DNA of 64,000 nt from Caldora sp965222765 (GCA_965222765.1 CBDCVG010000032.1:1-64000); one strand, 5' to 3'; counted from the first letter of the stretch, positions 25,340 through 34,943 are shown. Notes: generated by a model not told the origin, from the sequence alone. Translations and numbers: made by a program.

Positions 25340-26712
25340 ACTTACTATTGACGCAGCTGAAAGCCCTGTCTCTTCAGAGCAGGGATGAGAGCAAGGTAGC
25401 GCTTTTAAGCGCCGTGTGCTACAATATTATCATGAGTTAATCGCGATAAATGTTAGTCTACGAAGCCAAGTTAAAAGGTAAACAATATCAGTATAGACGG
25501 CTAGATGAAGCCATTCGGACTGGATTGTTTATCCGTAATTCTTGCCTTCGTTATTGGGAAGATGGTCACGCCAAGAGTCGCAATGACTTATACAAATATG
25601 TCACTCGATTAGCAAAGGATAGTGATTTCCCTTGGGCTAGCAAACTTAATTCCCAAGCTCGTCAAGCTATGGCAGAACGTGCCTGGGCTGCAATCTCTCG
25701 TTTCTTTGATAACTGCAAGGGTCAGATACCAGGAAAAAAGGGTTATCCAAAGTACAAGAAAAACAGACCAAATCATGGCTCTGTAGAGTACAAAGTAACA
25801 GGTTGGAAACTATCTGAAAACCGAGACAAGATAACTTTCACGCTCCGGCTTCAAGGCAGGTGAGCTTAAGCTTTATGGTAGTCGAGATTTAAACTACTAC
25901 CAAATTAAGCAAATTAAGCGAGTTAGGGTAGTACGTAGAGCTGATGGTTATTATGCCCAGTTCTGTATTGACTATGACCGTATTGAGGACAAGCCACCAA
26001 CAGGCAAAACTGTTGGATTGGATGTTGACATTTCAGCCTTCTACACAGATTCTGATGGTAACAAGGTTGTTAACCCCAAATACTTGAGGAAATCAGAAAA
26101 AGCTCTCAAGCGACTACAGAAACGAGTGTCTCGAAAACTTAACAGAGGTCAGCCACAATCAAGCAACTACAACAAGGCTAAGCAAAAGCTAGCCAAGAAG
26201 CACCTGAAAGTAAGTAGGCAGCGTAAAGATTTTGCTGTGAAGACAGCATTGTGTGTAGTCCAGTCTAACGACTTGGTCGCCTATGAAGATCTCAAGGTGC
26301 GTAATTTAGTTAAAAACCATAAGCTAGCGAAATCGATCTCGGATGCTAGTTGGACAATGTTTAGGACTTGGGTAGAGTATTTTGGGAAGGTATTTGGTAC
26401 AGTAACTGTTGCCGTGCCTCCCCACTACACTAGCCAAAACTGTTCTAACTGTGGCACTACGGTCAAGAAGTCTCTCAGCACCCGCACCCATAATTGTTTG
26501 TGTGGAACTGTGTTGGACCGGGACGAGAATGCCGCAGTAAATATCCTCAAGCTAGGACTACGTACCGTGGGACACACGGGAACATTTCAGTCAGAGTACT
26601 GGATAAACGCTTCTGGACAGATGAGCCAAGGAGTGTATTGATGAAAATCTGTACACTAAGTTCGCTGGTTGAAAGAAGAATCCCCGCCGCTTTTAGCGCG
26701 GGGAGTGTCAAA
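25340..26712 (+). mobile_element. IS200/IS605-family element carrying only tnpB (IS1341-like)
   Basis: The left part has the hairpins AGCCCTGTCTCTTCAGAGCA and GCGCTTTTAAGCGCC. The right end after tnpB is a strong hairpin CCCCGCCGCTTTTAGCGCGG followed by GGAGTGTCAA, resembling the other right ends in this window. No tnpA is present, so the element is non-autonomous. Its right end lies a few bases from the dprA stop codon. The left border is uncertain by tens of bases. Confidence 0.75.
25450..26641 (+). pseudogene. tnpB: TnpB with a single frameshift
   Basis: The first part (137 codons) starts 'MLVYEAKLKGKQYQYRRLDE' and stops at 25863. The rest continues in the next frame ('GFKAGELKLYGSRDLNYYQI' around 25851) to 26641. 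Correcting one base near 25845-25860 gives a 396-residue TnpB. RuvC residues (D in 'VGLDVDISAFYTD', E in 'LVAYEDLKVRNLV', D in 'LDRDENAAVNIL') and the zinc ribbon remain, so the decay is recent. A sequencing error is possible. Confidence 0.88.
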
Positions 26713-26716
26713 TACC

Positions 26717-27841
26717 CTACAATCGCCGATAGCGCATTCCCGGTAACTGAGACACTAATTCCTGAAGTTCCAACTGCAACAGAGCACTTAAAACCGAACT
26801 TGTTGACATCTGTGTTTGCTGCACAATTACATCAAAATGGATCGGTTCTGAGGCTAGGGCTTGCAACACCTGTGCTAATTCTGGCTCTAACTGAGGTTCC
26901 GGCTTGGGTGCTTCTTGAGTAAATAGCGATAACTGTGCTCCTGCATCAATATCCGGTATTGCTCCGAGCATTTCTAACAAATGACTCTCACTTAAAATTA
27001 CCTGGGCTCCCCGGTTTAATAGTCCCAAACAACCTAAGGACTTAGGATTATCTAAAGAACCGGGTAAAGCATAAACATCCCTACCAAACTCATTAGCTTG
27101 GTAAGCAGTAATCAGTGCTCCCGACTTAAGAGGAGCTTCCATCACGAGAATCGCACGACTTAAACCAGCAACAATACGATTGCGCTGGGGAAACTGGGCA
27201 CGATTTGCCTGAGTACCAGCTGGGTACTCACTTAGTACTAACCCTTGTTCCTGAATCTGTTGGCATAGAGATTGATTGCGCTTGGGATAGATGATATCAA
27301 TGCCAGTACCGAAAACTGCTATAGTCCGTCCACCAGCTTCCAGACAGCCGCGATGGGCTTCAGTATCAATTCCTGCTGCCATACCAGAAATTATAGTAAA
27401 GCCCTGGCTCGCCAAGGTAGCACTGATTTTGCGAGTCCAGCGGCAGCCGTATTCTGTGGAGTTACGAGTACCCACGATGCCCACCATCGGCTTAATCCCC
27501 TGATTTTCTTGGAGGTTAATCTGCCCTTGATAGTACAAAACTGCTGGTGGGCTAGGAATTTCTAGTAATAAGCGAGGATAGTCAGTATCTGCTGGTGTCC
27601 AGAAGTTAGGATTTTTGAGAGAATGTTGCTCTAGGAATTGTTCCGGATGCAGTTGCGATCGCTCTTTCTCTACTGCCTTTAGCAATTTCACCCCAAATCC
27701 TTCCACCTCTGCTAAAGCCTTGCTTGGTTGAATCCAAGCTGCTGCCAGTGTACCGAAATGCTGCTGTAGTCGCCGCATTAACACAGGTCCCACGCCATTA
27801 ATTTGGGACCATGCCAGCCAGTAGGTGCGCTCTTCTAGCAA
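26717..27841 (-). CDS. dprA: DNA-processing protein DprA
   Basis: A 374-residue DprA/Smf protein. It binds incoming single-stranded DNA during natural transformation and loads RecA. It has an N-terminal helix-hairpin region ('GVGPVLMRRLQQHFGTL'), a Rossmann core with 'GIVGTRNSTEYGCRW', 'GMAAGIDTEAHRGCLEAGG' and 'FPQRNRIVAGLSRAILVMEA', and a C-terminal winged-helix-like region. The start is taken as TTG 27841, seven bases after AAGGAG; a TTG 11 codons upstream is less likely. The stop lies only five bases from the tnpB element's end, but the protein appears complete. Confidence 0.93.
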   Translation of the reverse strand: MLEERTYWLAWSQINGVGPVLMRRLQQHFGTLAAAWIQPSKALAEVEGFGVKLLKAVEKERSQLHPEQFLEQHSLKNPNFWTPADTDYPRLLLEIPSPPAVLYYQGQINLQENQGIKPMVGIVGTRNSTEYGCRWTRKISATLASQGFTIISGMAAGIDTEAHRGCLEAGGRTIAVFGTGIDIIYPKRNQSLCQQIQEQGLVLSEYPAGTQANRAQFPQRNRIVAGLSRAILVMEAPLKSGALITAYQANEFGRDVYALPGSLDNPKSLGCLGLLNRGAQVILSESHLLEMLGAIPDIDAGAQLSLFTQEAPKPEPQLEPELAQVLQALASEPIHFDVIVQQTQMSTSSVLSALLQLELQELVSQLPGMRYRRL

Positions 27842-27953
27842 CTGTTTCTCCTTATATTTGAAACTATATATCAAAAATTGCTATTAATTACTGAGAACTA
27901 ATTGCATTAGAGTTAGAATATTGATAAAGTTAAGCTCATCTGACTAATAACCA

Positions 27954-29046
27954 ATGACTAATGACCTCTTGACTAGACACAGTGTAATCGGTATTTTTGC
28001 AGGACTAGCGCTTCTAGTTGCAGTGGGATGTAGTGAGCAAAGTTCTTCAGAGAAAGCTGCTGAAGATGGAGGTACTGGCAATCCAGCTGAAGCAGGAGAA
28101 GTCAATCTTTACTCCTCCCGTCACTACGATACCGATGATGAATTGTACGACAACTTCACCAAAAAGACGGGCATCAAGGTCAATGTAATTGAAGGTTCAG
28201 CAGATGAATTAATCGAACGGATTAAGACAGAAGGAGAAAATAGTCCAGCAGACGTATTTATTACTGTAGATGCTGGTCGTCTCTGGCGGGCCGAAGAAGC
28301 CGAGATTCTGCAACCGATTTCCTCTTCAGAGCTAGAGTCAGCAATTCCAGAGAACCTGCGTAGTCCCGATGGTAAATGGTTTGGCTTGTCCAAGCGGACA
28401 CGGATCATGGTTTATAACAAAGAAAAAGTTCAGCTAGAAGAATTATCTACCTACGAAGCTCTAGCTGAGCCGGAGTGGGAGGGGCGTGTTTGTGTACGCA
28501 GTTCGGGGAATATTTACAATCAGTCCTTGGTTGCCTCAATGATTGAAAAGGATGGCATTGAGGAGACTGAAGAATGGGCAAAGGGTTTCGTTAATAACTT
28601 TGCTCGTCCACCAGAAGGTAATGATGTGGGGACAAATCAAAGCTGTAGCAGCAGGTGTTTGTGATTTGGCTCTGGTTAACCATTACTATGTGGCTCGACT
28701 TCAACAGTCAGATAAGCCAGCAACTCAGGAAATGATGGAAAAAGTTGGGGTTTTCTTTCCCAACAATGACGAAGATGGCACTCATGTCAATATTAGTGGG
28801 GGTGGTGTAGTTGCAACTGCTCCCAATCAAGAAGGTGCAGTTAAATTCCTCGAGTACCTTGCTACTCCAGAGGCTCAGGAAGTCTTCGCCAATGCTAACA
28901 ATGAAATTGCTGCCGTTCCTGGTGTCGAGCCGAATCCTACTGTTGCTGACTTTGGGGAGTTCAAAGAATCTGAAATTAATGTTGCAGCTTTGGGCAAGAA
29001 TAACCCAGAGGCAGTTAAGCTGATGGATCGTGTCGGCTGGAAATAA
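27954..29046 (+). pseudogene. Iron(III) ABC transporter substrate-binding lipoprotein (FutA-like), frameshifted
   Basis: The N-terminal signal has a lipobox ending 'LLVAVGC'. 'VNLYSSRHYDTDDELYDNFT' is the start of FutA/FbpA-type periplasmic iron-binding domains, and 'SGNIYNQSLVASMIEKDG', 'ALVNHYYVARL' and 'FLEYLATPEAQEVFANANNE' follow in order. The frame breaks at the GGGG run 28628-28631; the first frame then ends at 28664. Using three Gs restores 'PEGNDVGQIKAVAAGVCDLA' and a 363-residue protein. It may be a real mutation or a base-calling error. The start codon lies within an ATGACTA repeat. No permease or ATPase genes are adjacent. Confidence 0.85.
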
Positions 29047-29069
29047 TTCGTTTTGGGAATTGAGAATTA

Positions 29070-29279
29070 TTTTTCTTAATTCTTAATTCTTAATTCTTAA
29101 TTCTTAATTCTTAATTCTTAATTCTCTGGTAATCTGAAAATGTTGGGGTGTGTCTGTCCAAACTTTTCTCTAAACTAAGTCATCTATAGCTTTACAGACA
29201 TTCCCTAGACAGGAACAAAGAGGTCTTAGACCAAATTGATCCATTATCAATTATCAATTATCAATTATCAATTATCCAT
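29070..29279. repeat. Two STRR blocks, (TTCTTAA)n and (TTATCAA)n
   Basis: TTCTTAA units occupy about 29076-29127 and TTATCAA units about 29243-29279. They fill most of the gap between the iron-binding gene and the next gene. Confidence 0.85.
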
Positions 29280-29312
29280 TGATAACAAGCTCTTTATTCA
29301 AGTTCCTTGTTC

Positions 29313-30389
29313 ATGCCAGGAGACACCCTTAAAGACTTACCACGGTCAACTACCAACAAGCTGATTAAGAGGATTGAGACTTTACCTACTCATCCTACCC
29401 ATCAATCAGTAGTGCAAATAGCTCTTGAGGAGGCTCTCTCTACTTGGCGGGAGGATGAAACTGCCAACAGCTTAGTCATTTTGGGTAAGCCTATTGAGGG
29501 AATTTCCCAGACTCTGCAAGAAACCTTAATAATCTACAAGTCTGAAGTACTAGAAATTATTAATCCTCTACCACAGTCGATACAGTTAACTGAGTCATCA
29601 GCTATTACAGCAAAATTAAAGCAAGCATTTGAACCCCAAGCAGCATCTGAGGATGAGCATCGGGGAAAACGCCAAATTGTAGTTATTCCTGATTTATCCT
29701 GGTACTTCTTACGTTGTGTTCAAGGTTGGGAGGGAGTTACCTACTTGCGAGACTTGGTGATAAGGGATCACTCTCGCTTTTGGTTAATTGGCTGCAATCA
29801 ATGGACTTGGCAATACTTGAGCTATGTTTGTCAAATCGATGCCTATTTTGAACAAATACAGCAGTTACCAAGCGTAAGTGGTGAAGAAATCCAAGCTTGG
29901 TTAGCACCGATCATTGAAGAAATAGCGATTGATTTTAGTGAGGATGAATCAAGTAAAAATGGCCAAAAAAACAAATCCCAGTCCTATTTTGACCGTCTAG
30001 GGGATTTAGCGCTAGGTATCAACGCAGTAGCAGCACAATTATGGCTATATTCCCTCAAATATTTATCTTCTGACCCTGAAGCAAATTCCATCAAGGAAGA
30101 AATTTTAGGTAAAATCCAGCACACAACACCGACGCTACCAGATTTACCCAAATTAACTGCTGATGACCGTTATCTGCTCTTCTCGCTTCTATTACATGGT
30201 CAGATAACTCTACCTTGTTTAGCTCTTACTTTGGGAGAAACTGAAAGTATTGTGCAAAGCCAAGTGCAAATGCTACTGCGGAGTGGGGTAATTTGGCGAC
30301 AGCGGGAATTACTGATGGTTAATCCAGCTCACTATCCGAGGCTCAGATGGGAATTAGTCCACAATAACTTTTTCATTGAAGAAGATTGA
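29313..30389 (+). CDS. Uncharacterised protein paired with an MscS channel
   Basis: A 358-residue soluble protein. I do not recognise a named family, though the shape is familiar from cyanobacteria. An N-terminal helical part is followed by a central alpha/beta core ('RQIVVIPDLSWYFLRCVQGW', 'RDHSRFWLIGCNQWTWQYL') that looks like an AAA-type fold without a clear P-loop, and a C-terminal winged-helix-like stretch ('ALTLGETESIVQSQVQMLLR', 'GVIWRQRELLMVNPAHYPRL'). ATG 29313 is chosen over TTG 29307. The stop is two bases before the MscS start, so the two genes are almost certainly co-translated. It may regulate or scaffold the channel; that is inference. Confidence 0.7.
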   Translation: MPGDTLKDLPRSTTNKLIKRIETLPTHPTHQSVVQIALEEALSTWREDETANSLVILGKPIEGISQTLQETLIIYKSEVLEIINPLPQSIQLTESSAITAKLKQAFEPQAASEDEHRGKRQIVVIPDLSWYFLRCVQGWEGVTYLRDLVIRDHSRFWLIGCNQWTWQYLSYVCQIDAYFEQIQQLPSVSGEEIQAWLAPIIEEIAIDFSEDESSKNGQKNKSQSYFDRLGDLALGINAVAAQLWLYSLKYLSSDPEANSIKEEILGKIQHTTPTLPDLPKLTADDRYLLFSLLLHGQITLPCLALTLGETESIVQSQVQMLLRSGVIWRQRELLMVNPAHYPRLRWELVHNNFFIEED

Positions 30390-30391
30390 TC

Positions 30392-31276
30392 ATGCCATCA
30401 TTTACCCTAATATCTCACCCGTATATTGATAGTTTACAGTTGTCCAGTCACTTCCCCTGGTTAGCTCAACTGCAAAGTAGCGATAGCTTACAACGAGGAA
30501 TATTTACTAACATAACTACTCCTAAAATAATCAATGGAGTCCTAACTATTGTACTTGCCTACGCAGTGTTAAGAATAATTCAGGTCGCTGCCGACTGGCT
30601 ATCTGAGCAAGTTCCTCGTCGTTTTCGCTTAGTGGTAAAGCAATCTATTCCTTTTTTTAAAGGATTGATCATTGTTGTAGTCGTTAGCCATTTACTAAAC
30701 CTATTTGTTTATCTATCTGCTAGAAATGTTTTAGCCTTAACTAGCGCTACTGCTGTTGCCTTAGGATTTGCTTTCAAGGATTTGATTAGCTCAATAATTG
30801 CCGGAATTATGGCTTTATTTGAAGTTACCTATCGTATGGGTGATCGGGTTCAAATTGGTGATCATTATGGGGAAGTAATTGGTTATGGACTCAGAGGCAT
30901 TCGTTTACAAACCCCTGATGACAATATCGTCAATATTCCCCATAGTAAAAACTGGACAGAGGCAATTTCCAATGCCAACAGTGGTCAATTAGAGGCTCAG
31001 GTGCTAACAGATTTTTACCTTGACCATGATATTGATGTTGAATTGGTGATGCAAATTCTCTACCAGGTAGCTTACACCAGCAAGTACACACAATTAAAGT
31101 TACCGATCGCAGTCCAAATGGAGGAAACTTTGTGGGGAAGTCATTTTAAACTCAGAGCATATCCAATGGATGCAAGGGATGAATTTTCCTACAAAACTGA
31201 TCTTATCAGACGAGCGAAGCAAGTATTTACTAAATACGGCATTACCTACCCTAAACCACCAATTGAAGATAAGTAA
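30392..31276 (+). CDS. MscS-family mechanosensitive ion channel
   Basis: A 294-residue small-conductance mechanosensitive channel. There are three hydrophobic segments (about 46-66, 88-110, 112-140). The last contains the pore-lining helix and the MscS signature 'LGFAFKDLISSIIAGIMALF', followed by the beta domain 'YRMGDRVQIGDHYGEVIGYG' and 'RLQTPDDNIVNIPHSKNW'. The C-terminal cytosolic vestibule is of normal size. It would release solutes during hypo-osmotic shock. It is translationally linked to the unknown gene upstream. Confidence 0.93.
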   Translation: MPSFTLISHPYIDSLQLSSHFPWLAQLQSSDSLQRGIFTNITTPKIINGVLTIVLAYAVLRIIQVAADWLSEQVPRRFRLVVKQSIPFFKGLIIVVVVSHLLNLFVYLSARNVLALTSATAVALGFAFKDLISSIIAGIMALFEVTYRMGDRVQIGDHYGEVIGYGLRGIRLQTPDDNIVNIPHSKNWTEAISNANSGQLEAQVLTDFYLDHDIDVELVMQILYQVAYTSKYTQLKLPIAVQMEETLWGSHFKLRAYPMDARDEFSYKTDLIRRAKQVFTKYGITYPKPPIEDK

Positions 31277-31278
31277 TG

Positions 31279-31582
31279 AGCGCCTAACGGCGAATGAAGA
31301 ATGAAGAATGAAGAATTAAGAATTAAGAATTAAGAATTCATTCATTGAATCGCCGAAAAAGAAGTTAGAAACTAGTCATATCAAGGGATTTAGCCCCAAA
31401 TATAAGATTTTAGTTTCTGGAGAGTAATGAGTAATGAGTAATGAGCGCCTAACGGCGAATGAAGAATTAAGAATTAAGAATTAAGAATTCATTGATGGAA
31501 TCGCCGAAAAAGAAGTCAGAAACTACTCACATCAAGGGATTCAGCCCCAAATATAGGATTTTAGTTTCTCGAGAGTAATGAG
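31279..31582. repeat. Direct repeat of about 140-150 bp with internal STRR
   Basis: Copies at about 31279-31430 and 31444-31582 both run from AGCGCCTAACGGCGAATGAA, through GAATTAAGAATTAAGAATTC, then AATCGCCGAAAAAGAAGT, to TTTAGTTTCTSGAGAGTAAT. They differ in STRR unit number and a few bases. There is no ORF. They fill the 333-bp gap between the MscS and COP23 genes. Confidence 0.85.
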
Positions 31583-31609
31583 TTGATTATCTTTAATTAG
31601 CAATGACCA

Positions 31610-32236
31610 ATGACTAATGACCAATCACCAATGACCAATCACCAATTTTATCGATGGGTTATTTATCTATTTCTTGGTTTAACTACCCTACTAACTAGCT
31701 GTAACACTAATGTTACGGATAATCAACCTGTTACTACTGAAGAGATACCAAATACTACTAAAGAAATACCAAATACTACTAAAGAAATACCAAATACTAC
31801 TAAAGAAATACCAAAGGATACTCAATTTACCTGTGAACTGATTAATGGTCAGTATACAGTGATGTATACTCCAGAAGGTCAGTCTGTTTATACCTCTGAT
31901 TGGTTAACTTTAAAGCCTGAGGCTTCTGACTTTTTTGGTGATGCTTGGAGTCCCCAAAAGCGTTGCCAGACAATTAGCCAACGCTTAGAATTGTATAGAC
32001 CTGATGGCTTCCTGGAACTGCGTGCTTCAACAGAGAACGGCTACGATATTGTCTGCATGACAACTGAGCAAAATCCCAATTGCCGGATTGTTTTTACTTT
32101 GGCTCCTAGTGAAGACGCCGTGCTGATGGTTGAGCAAATAGTGGAAAATCATAATACTAGCTATTGGTTGGCTAATATGGCTTTGTTTTCTGTGATTATG
32201 GCTTTTATGATTGAGTTAAATAATTCAGATTCATGA
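31610..32236 (+). CDS. COP23-domain lipoprotein
   Basis: A 208-residue secreted lipoprotein: a hydrophobic segment and lipobox ('LGLTTLLTSC'), then three and a half tandem copies of EIPNTTK, then a domain resembling the cyanobacterial circadian oscillating protein COP23 ('FTCELINGQYTVMYTPEG', 'WSPQKRCQTISQRLELYRPD', 'CMTTEQNPNCRIVFTLAP'). A C-terminal hydrophobic patch precedes the end. The function is unknown. The 5' end is built from ATGACCA/ATGACTA repeats, so the start could also be the ATG seven codons in (31631). Confidence 0.72.
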   Translation: MTNDQSPMTNHQFYRWVIYLFLGLTTLLTSCNTNVTDNQPVTTEEIPNTTKEIPNTTKEIPNTTKEIPKDTQFTCELINGQYTVMYTPEGQSVYTSDWLTLKPEASDFFGDAWSPQKRCQTISQRLELYRPDGFLELRASTENGYDIVCMTTEQNPNCRIVFTLAPSEDAVLMVEQIVENHNTSYWLANMALFSVIMAFMIELNNSDS

Positions 32237-32282
32237 GATTGGGGTGCTTTTTCCATCGTGTATCTTGGAGTTGATTTCCCGA

Positions 32283-32352
32283 AGGCAGGAGGCACAAGAC
32301 AGGAGGCAGAAGGCAGGAGGCAGGAGGCAGGAGGCAGAAGGCTCCAAGGGAA
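32283..32352. repeat. GGCAGGAGGCAGAA repeat block
   Basis: GGCAGGAGGCA units from 32283, ending GGGAAGA near 32357. It is the intergenic counterpart of the block inside the next gene. Confidence 0.8.
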
Positions 32353-32522
32353 GAAAGCTTGTACAGTGAGCTTTTTAAGCTTTTTTCAGGCTTTGGGTAA
32401 TTGCCGCCGCGTTGCACTAGATAGTAAGTTAATCGACGCTGCGTATATTTATGTCTACCTACCGACAAATAGTAAAACTCTAACCTCCCGATCCGCGCAA
32501 GCTGGCATTGAAGCAAATCGCT

Positions 32523-33869
32523 ATGGCTCTCCGACTTACTAACCTCACCCTACTTATTAGTTTCTGGTTTACTCTTACAGCTGATAACAGCTGGGCAAAT
32601 ACATTCATACAGCAAGAGAGTATAGATGGGATAAAATTCGTCAGTATTGAACAGTTAAACCAGAAAGAGGAAGGTAGCTTCGCGACGAGGAAAGGTTCCA
32701 GTTTCCAGGTTGCAGACTCCAGAGAACATTCCCTAATATCAAGTTCGGTTGAATACTTATACTTTGGTGGCAATAAGGCAGGAGGCAGGAGGCAGGAGGC
32801 AGGAGGGAAGAAAGAAGGTTGCAAGGTAGAAGGGAATTATAACTGTTTATCCGAACTTGATATAACCCTTGCTTTTCCCGGCTGTTGGCTTTCCCCTGCC
32901 TCTTTTCCCTCACAACAACCCCCTCAACTCCTAGCTCGTATCCTCTCTGGACATTCAGTTGTAGCGATCGCACCAGATGGAAAAACCCTTGCTGGTGTTA
33001 CTGGTAACAATCAAATTACTCTGTGGAACTTGCAAACTGGCGCTCAACTTCGTACCCTTATCGGTCATTCCCTACCAATTTTATCCCTTGCCATTAGTCC
33101 CAATGGGGAATTATTTGCTAGTACAGGTCACGACAAGCAAGTTAAAATTTGGCATATGGGCACTGGTGAAGAAATTAGCACTTTAGTTGGTCATACTAAA
33201 TGGATAGAAGCGATCGCAATTAGTCCTAATGGACAAACCTTGGTTAGTGCTGGTGGTGACAAAACCATTAAAGTGTGGAGCTTAGGAGAATTTCACTCCC
33301 TGACTCGGACGATAACAGGACATCCAGACAGCATTTACTCTATTGCCATCAGTCCTAATGGAGAAATCCTAGCTACTGGTAGCTGGAATATGATTAAGCT
33401 CTGGAACCTTAGCACTGGGGAAGAACTTCGTACACTCACTAGTCCTACCTTTGGAGTCAACTCTCTTGCTTTTAGCCCTGATGGACAGACTCTCGTCAGT
33501 GGTAGTGGTGATAGTACAATTGACTTGTGGGAAGTGGACACTGGCGTTCGTCTGCGCACCCTCAATAGTCATTTAGCAGGGGTAAGTTCAGTTGTTGTTA
33601 GTCCCGATGGACAAACCCTAATCAGTGGTAGTTTGGACAACACGATCAAAATTTGGAACTTGAACACAGGTGAAGAACTCCGCTCTTTTCCTCGGCAATC
33701 CAGCATTATTGAATCTATCGCTATCACTCCAGATGGACAAACCCTCGCCAGTGGTGGCTGGGGTAACATTATTAAACTATGGAATCTAACTACTGGTCAG
33801 GAAATTCGTACTCTATGGACAACAGCCAATGAGCCAATTCAACCAATGGTTAATTTTTGCTCGGGCTAG
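32523..33869 (+). CDS. Secreted WD40-repeat protein
   Basis: A 448-residue protein with an N-terminal signal peptide ('LTLLISFWFTLTADNSWA') and about seven WD40 repeats from residue 140 to near the end, forming a beta-propeller. Repeat cores include 'GHDKQVKIWHMGTGEEISTL', 'GGDKTIKVWSLGE', 'GSGDSTIDLWEVDTG' and 'GSLDNTIKIWNLNTG'. It is likely a periplasmic or extracellular protein-binding scaffold. Between the signal and the propeller lies an in-frame repeat insert (residues 82-100). A 90-bp degenerate copy of its 3' end lies at 35077-35169, beyond the PEP-CTERM gene. The start is ATG 32523; a TTG five codons upstream is less likely. Confidence 0.88.
   Translation: MALRLTNLTLLISFWFTLTADNSWANTFIQQESIDGIKFVSIEQLNQKEEGSFATRKGSSFQVADSREHSLISSSVEYLYFGGNKAGGRRQEAGGKKEGCKVEGNYNCLSELDITLAFPGCWLSPASFPSQQPPQLLARILSGHSVVAIAPDGKTLAGVTGNNQITLWNLQTGAQLRTLIGHSLPILSLAISPNGELFASTGHDKQVKIWHMGTGEEISTLVGHTKWIEAIAISPNGQTLVSAGGDKTIKVWSLGEFHSLTRTITGHPDSIYSIAISPNGEILATGSWNMIKLWNLSTGEELRTLTSPTFGVNSLAFSPDGQTLVSGSGDSTIDLWEVDTGVRLRTLNSHLAGVSSVVVSPDGQTLISGSLDNTIKIWNLNTGEELRSFPRQSSIIESIAITPDGQTLASGGWGNIIKLWNLTTGQEIRTLWTTANEPIQPMVNFCSG
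32776..32815 (+). repeat. In-frame GGCAGGAGGCAGGA insert in WD40 gene
   Basis: GGCAGGAGGCAGGAGGCAGG units encoding 'AGGRRQEAGGKKEG', in the linker before the propeller. It is preceded by AATAA and ends GGGAAGAAAG, like the other family members. Confidence 0.8.
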
Positions 33870-34124
33870 AGCCGTGAGTTACTAAAGTTATCCCACCTAC
33901 TTTAGTCGTGGGATGAGCGTCGTTCTTTCAGAAACAACGCTTGAGATTTTAGATTTTAGATTGAATAAATATAAGCCTAAGTTTCTCGAGAAACTATAAA
34001 TCACTCCTTGAGGTATGAATCCCTTGGTATGATTTGTCAATATAACCCAATAACTAAGCGGTGCATTACGCTTCACTTTGTTTCGCTAATGCACCCTACA
34101 AGAGACCATCGTACTAATTTGCCA
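33870..34124. other. Intergenic repeats between WD40 and PEP-CTERM genes
   Basis: Contains nested palindromes ACTAAAGTTATCCCACCTAC and CCCACCTACTTTAGTCGTGG (33890-33915), which resemble an IS200/IS605 left-end hairpin. It also contains the dispersed palindrome GGTGCATTACGC...GCTAATGCACC (about 34060-34098). There is no gene. The convergent genes on either side may use these as terminators. Confidence 0.45.
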
Positions 34125-34943
34125 TTAAAAAAAGCAACGATCACCTTTAGATTTAGTGCGTGAAGCCAACAAACCTATACCAAGAATACAAAAAGCTAAT
34201 GTTGATGTTGGTTCAGGAACTGACTTACCAACATCACCTGGGGTATTAGATGCAACAATACGCAGATTATCCAATGTAGCGTAGTTACCACTCAAAAGAT
34301 CGATGCGCAAAATCACATTACCATTGGTAGATGCAGAGGCATCAAGCGCAAGTAATACTTCTGTCCAGTCGAAAACGCTACTATCCGAAATGCTACCGGA
34401 AGCTCGCTGAGATGAGAGAACTAAACCACTACCAGTACCTAAAGCTCCACTTGGATTATCAAACAAGGTAAATTCAAAGATCGGCAATGCTCCACCAGTT
34501 GGTAAGAACGGTCCATTGTTTCTATCTGAATCAATACTGGATATGTCTAATCTTGCGTTGAGAAAGTCATTATCTCCAACGTTAAAGGCTAGTCCCAACA
34601 AGTCGTCTTGACCTCCAGGTATACTTGTGTCTGCAAGCATACCTAATGCATAGTTACCTCCTACCCCACTTGGATCAGAATAACCTGTCCCAAATGCACT
34701 GTTTCCGGTAATCAAGAGTGTTTCAACAGTAAAACGCTGTGAGAAGGCAAATCCAACTGGTTGATTACCATAAAGACTATTGACAGATTGCTGAGATACA
34801 TCGCCTCCACTCGTATCAACAAAACCAGTTGGATTTTCAAAGTCTTGATCGTAGAGCACAATTGTTGATGCTTCTACTGGAGCAACCATCAAGAGAACAG
34901 AACTAATGCTAACAAACAAAGATGAATTCAATATCTTACTCAC
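34125..34943 (-). CDS. PEP-CTERM sorting-domain protein
   Basis: A 272-residue exported protein with an N-terminal signal peptide ('SLFVSISSVLLMVAPVEA') and a C-terminal PEP-CTERM signal ('VPEPTSTLAFCILGIGLLAS' then a basic tail) recognised by exosortase. The central part is rich in Gly/Asp/Ser and beta-like. It is probably a surface or matrix protein with no enzymatic motif. The start is GTG at 34943, preceded by GGAG. The gene is bracketed by the WD40 gene and a degenerate copy of the WD40 gene's 3' end, so it may have arrived by insertion. Confidence 0.85.
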   Translation of the reverse strand: MSKILNSSLFVSISSVLLMVAPVEASTIVLYDQDFENPTGFVDTSGGDVSQQSVNSLYGNQPVGFAFSQRFTVETLLITGNSAFGTGYSDPSGVGGNYALGMLADTSIPGGQDDLLGLAFNVGDNDFLNARLDISSIDSDRNNGPFLPTGGALPIFEFTLFDNPSGALGTGSGLVLSSQRASGSISDSSVFDWTEVLLALDASASTNGNVILRIDLLSGNYATLDNLRIVASNTPGDVGKSVPEPTSTLAFCILGIGLLASRTKSKGDRCFF

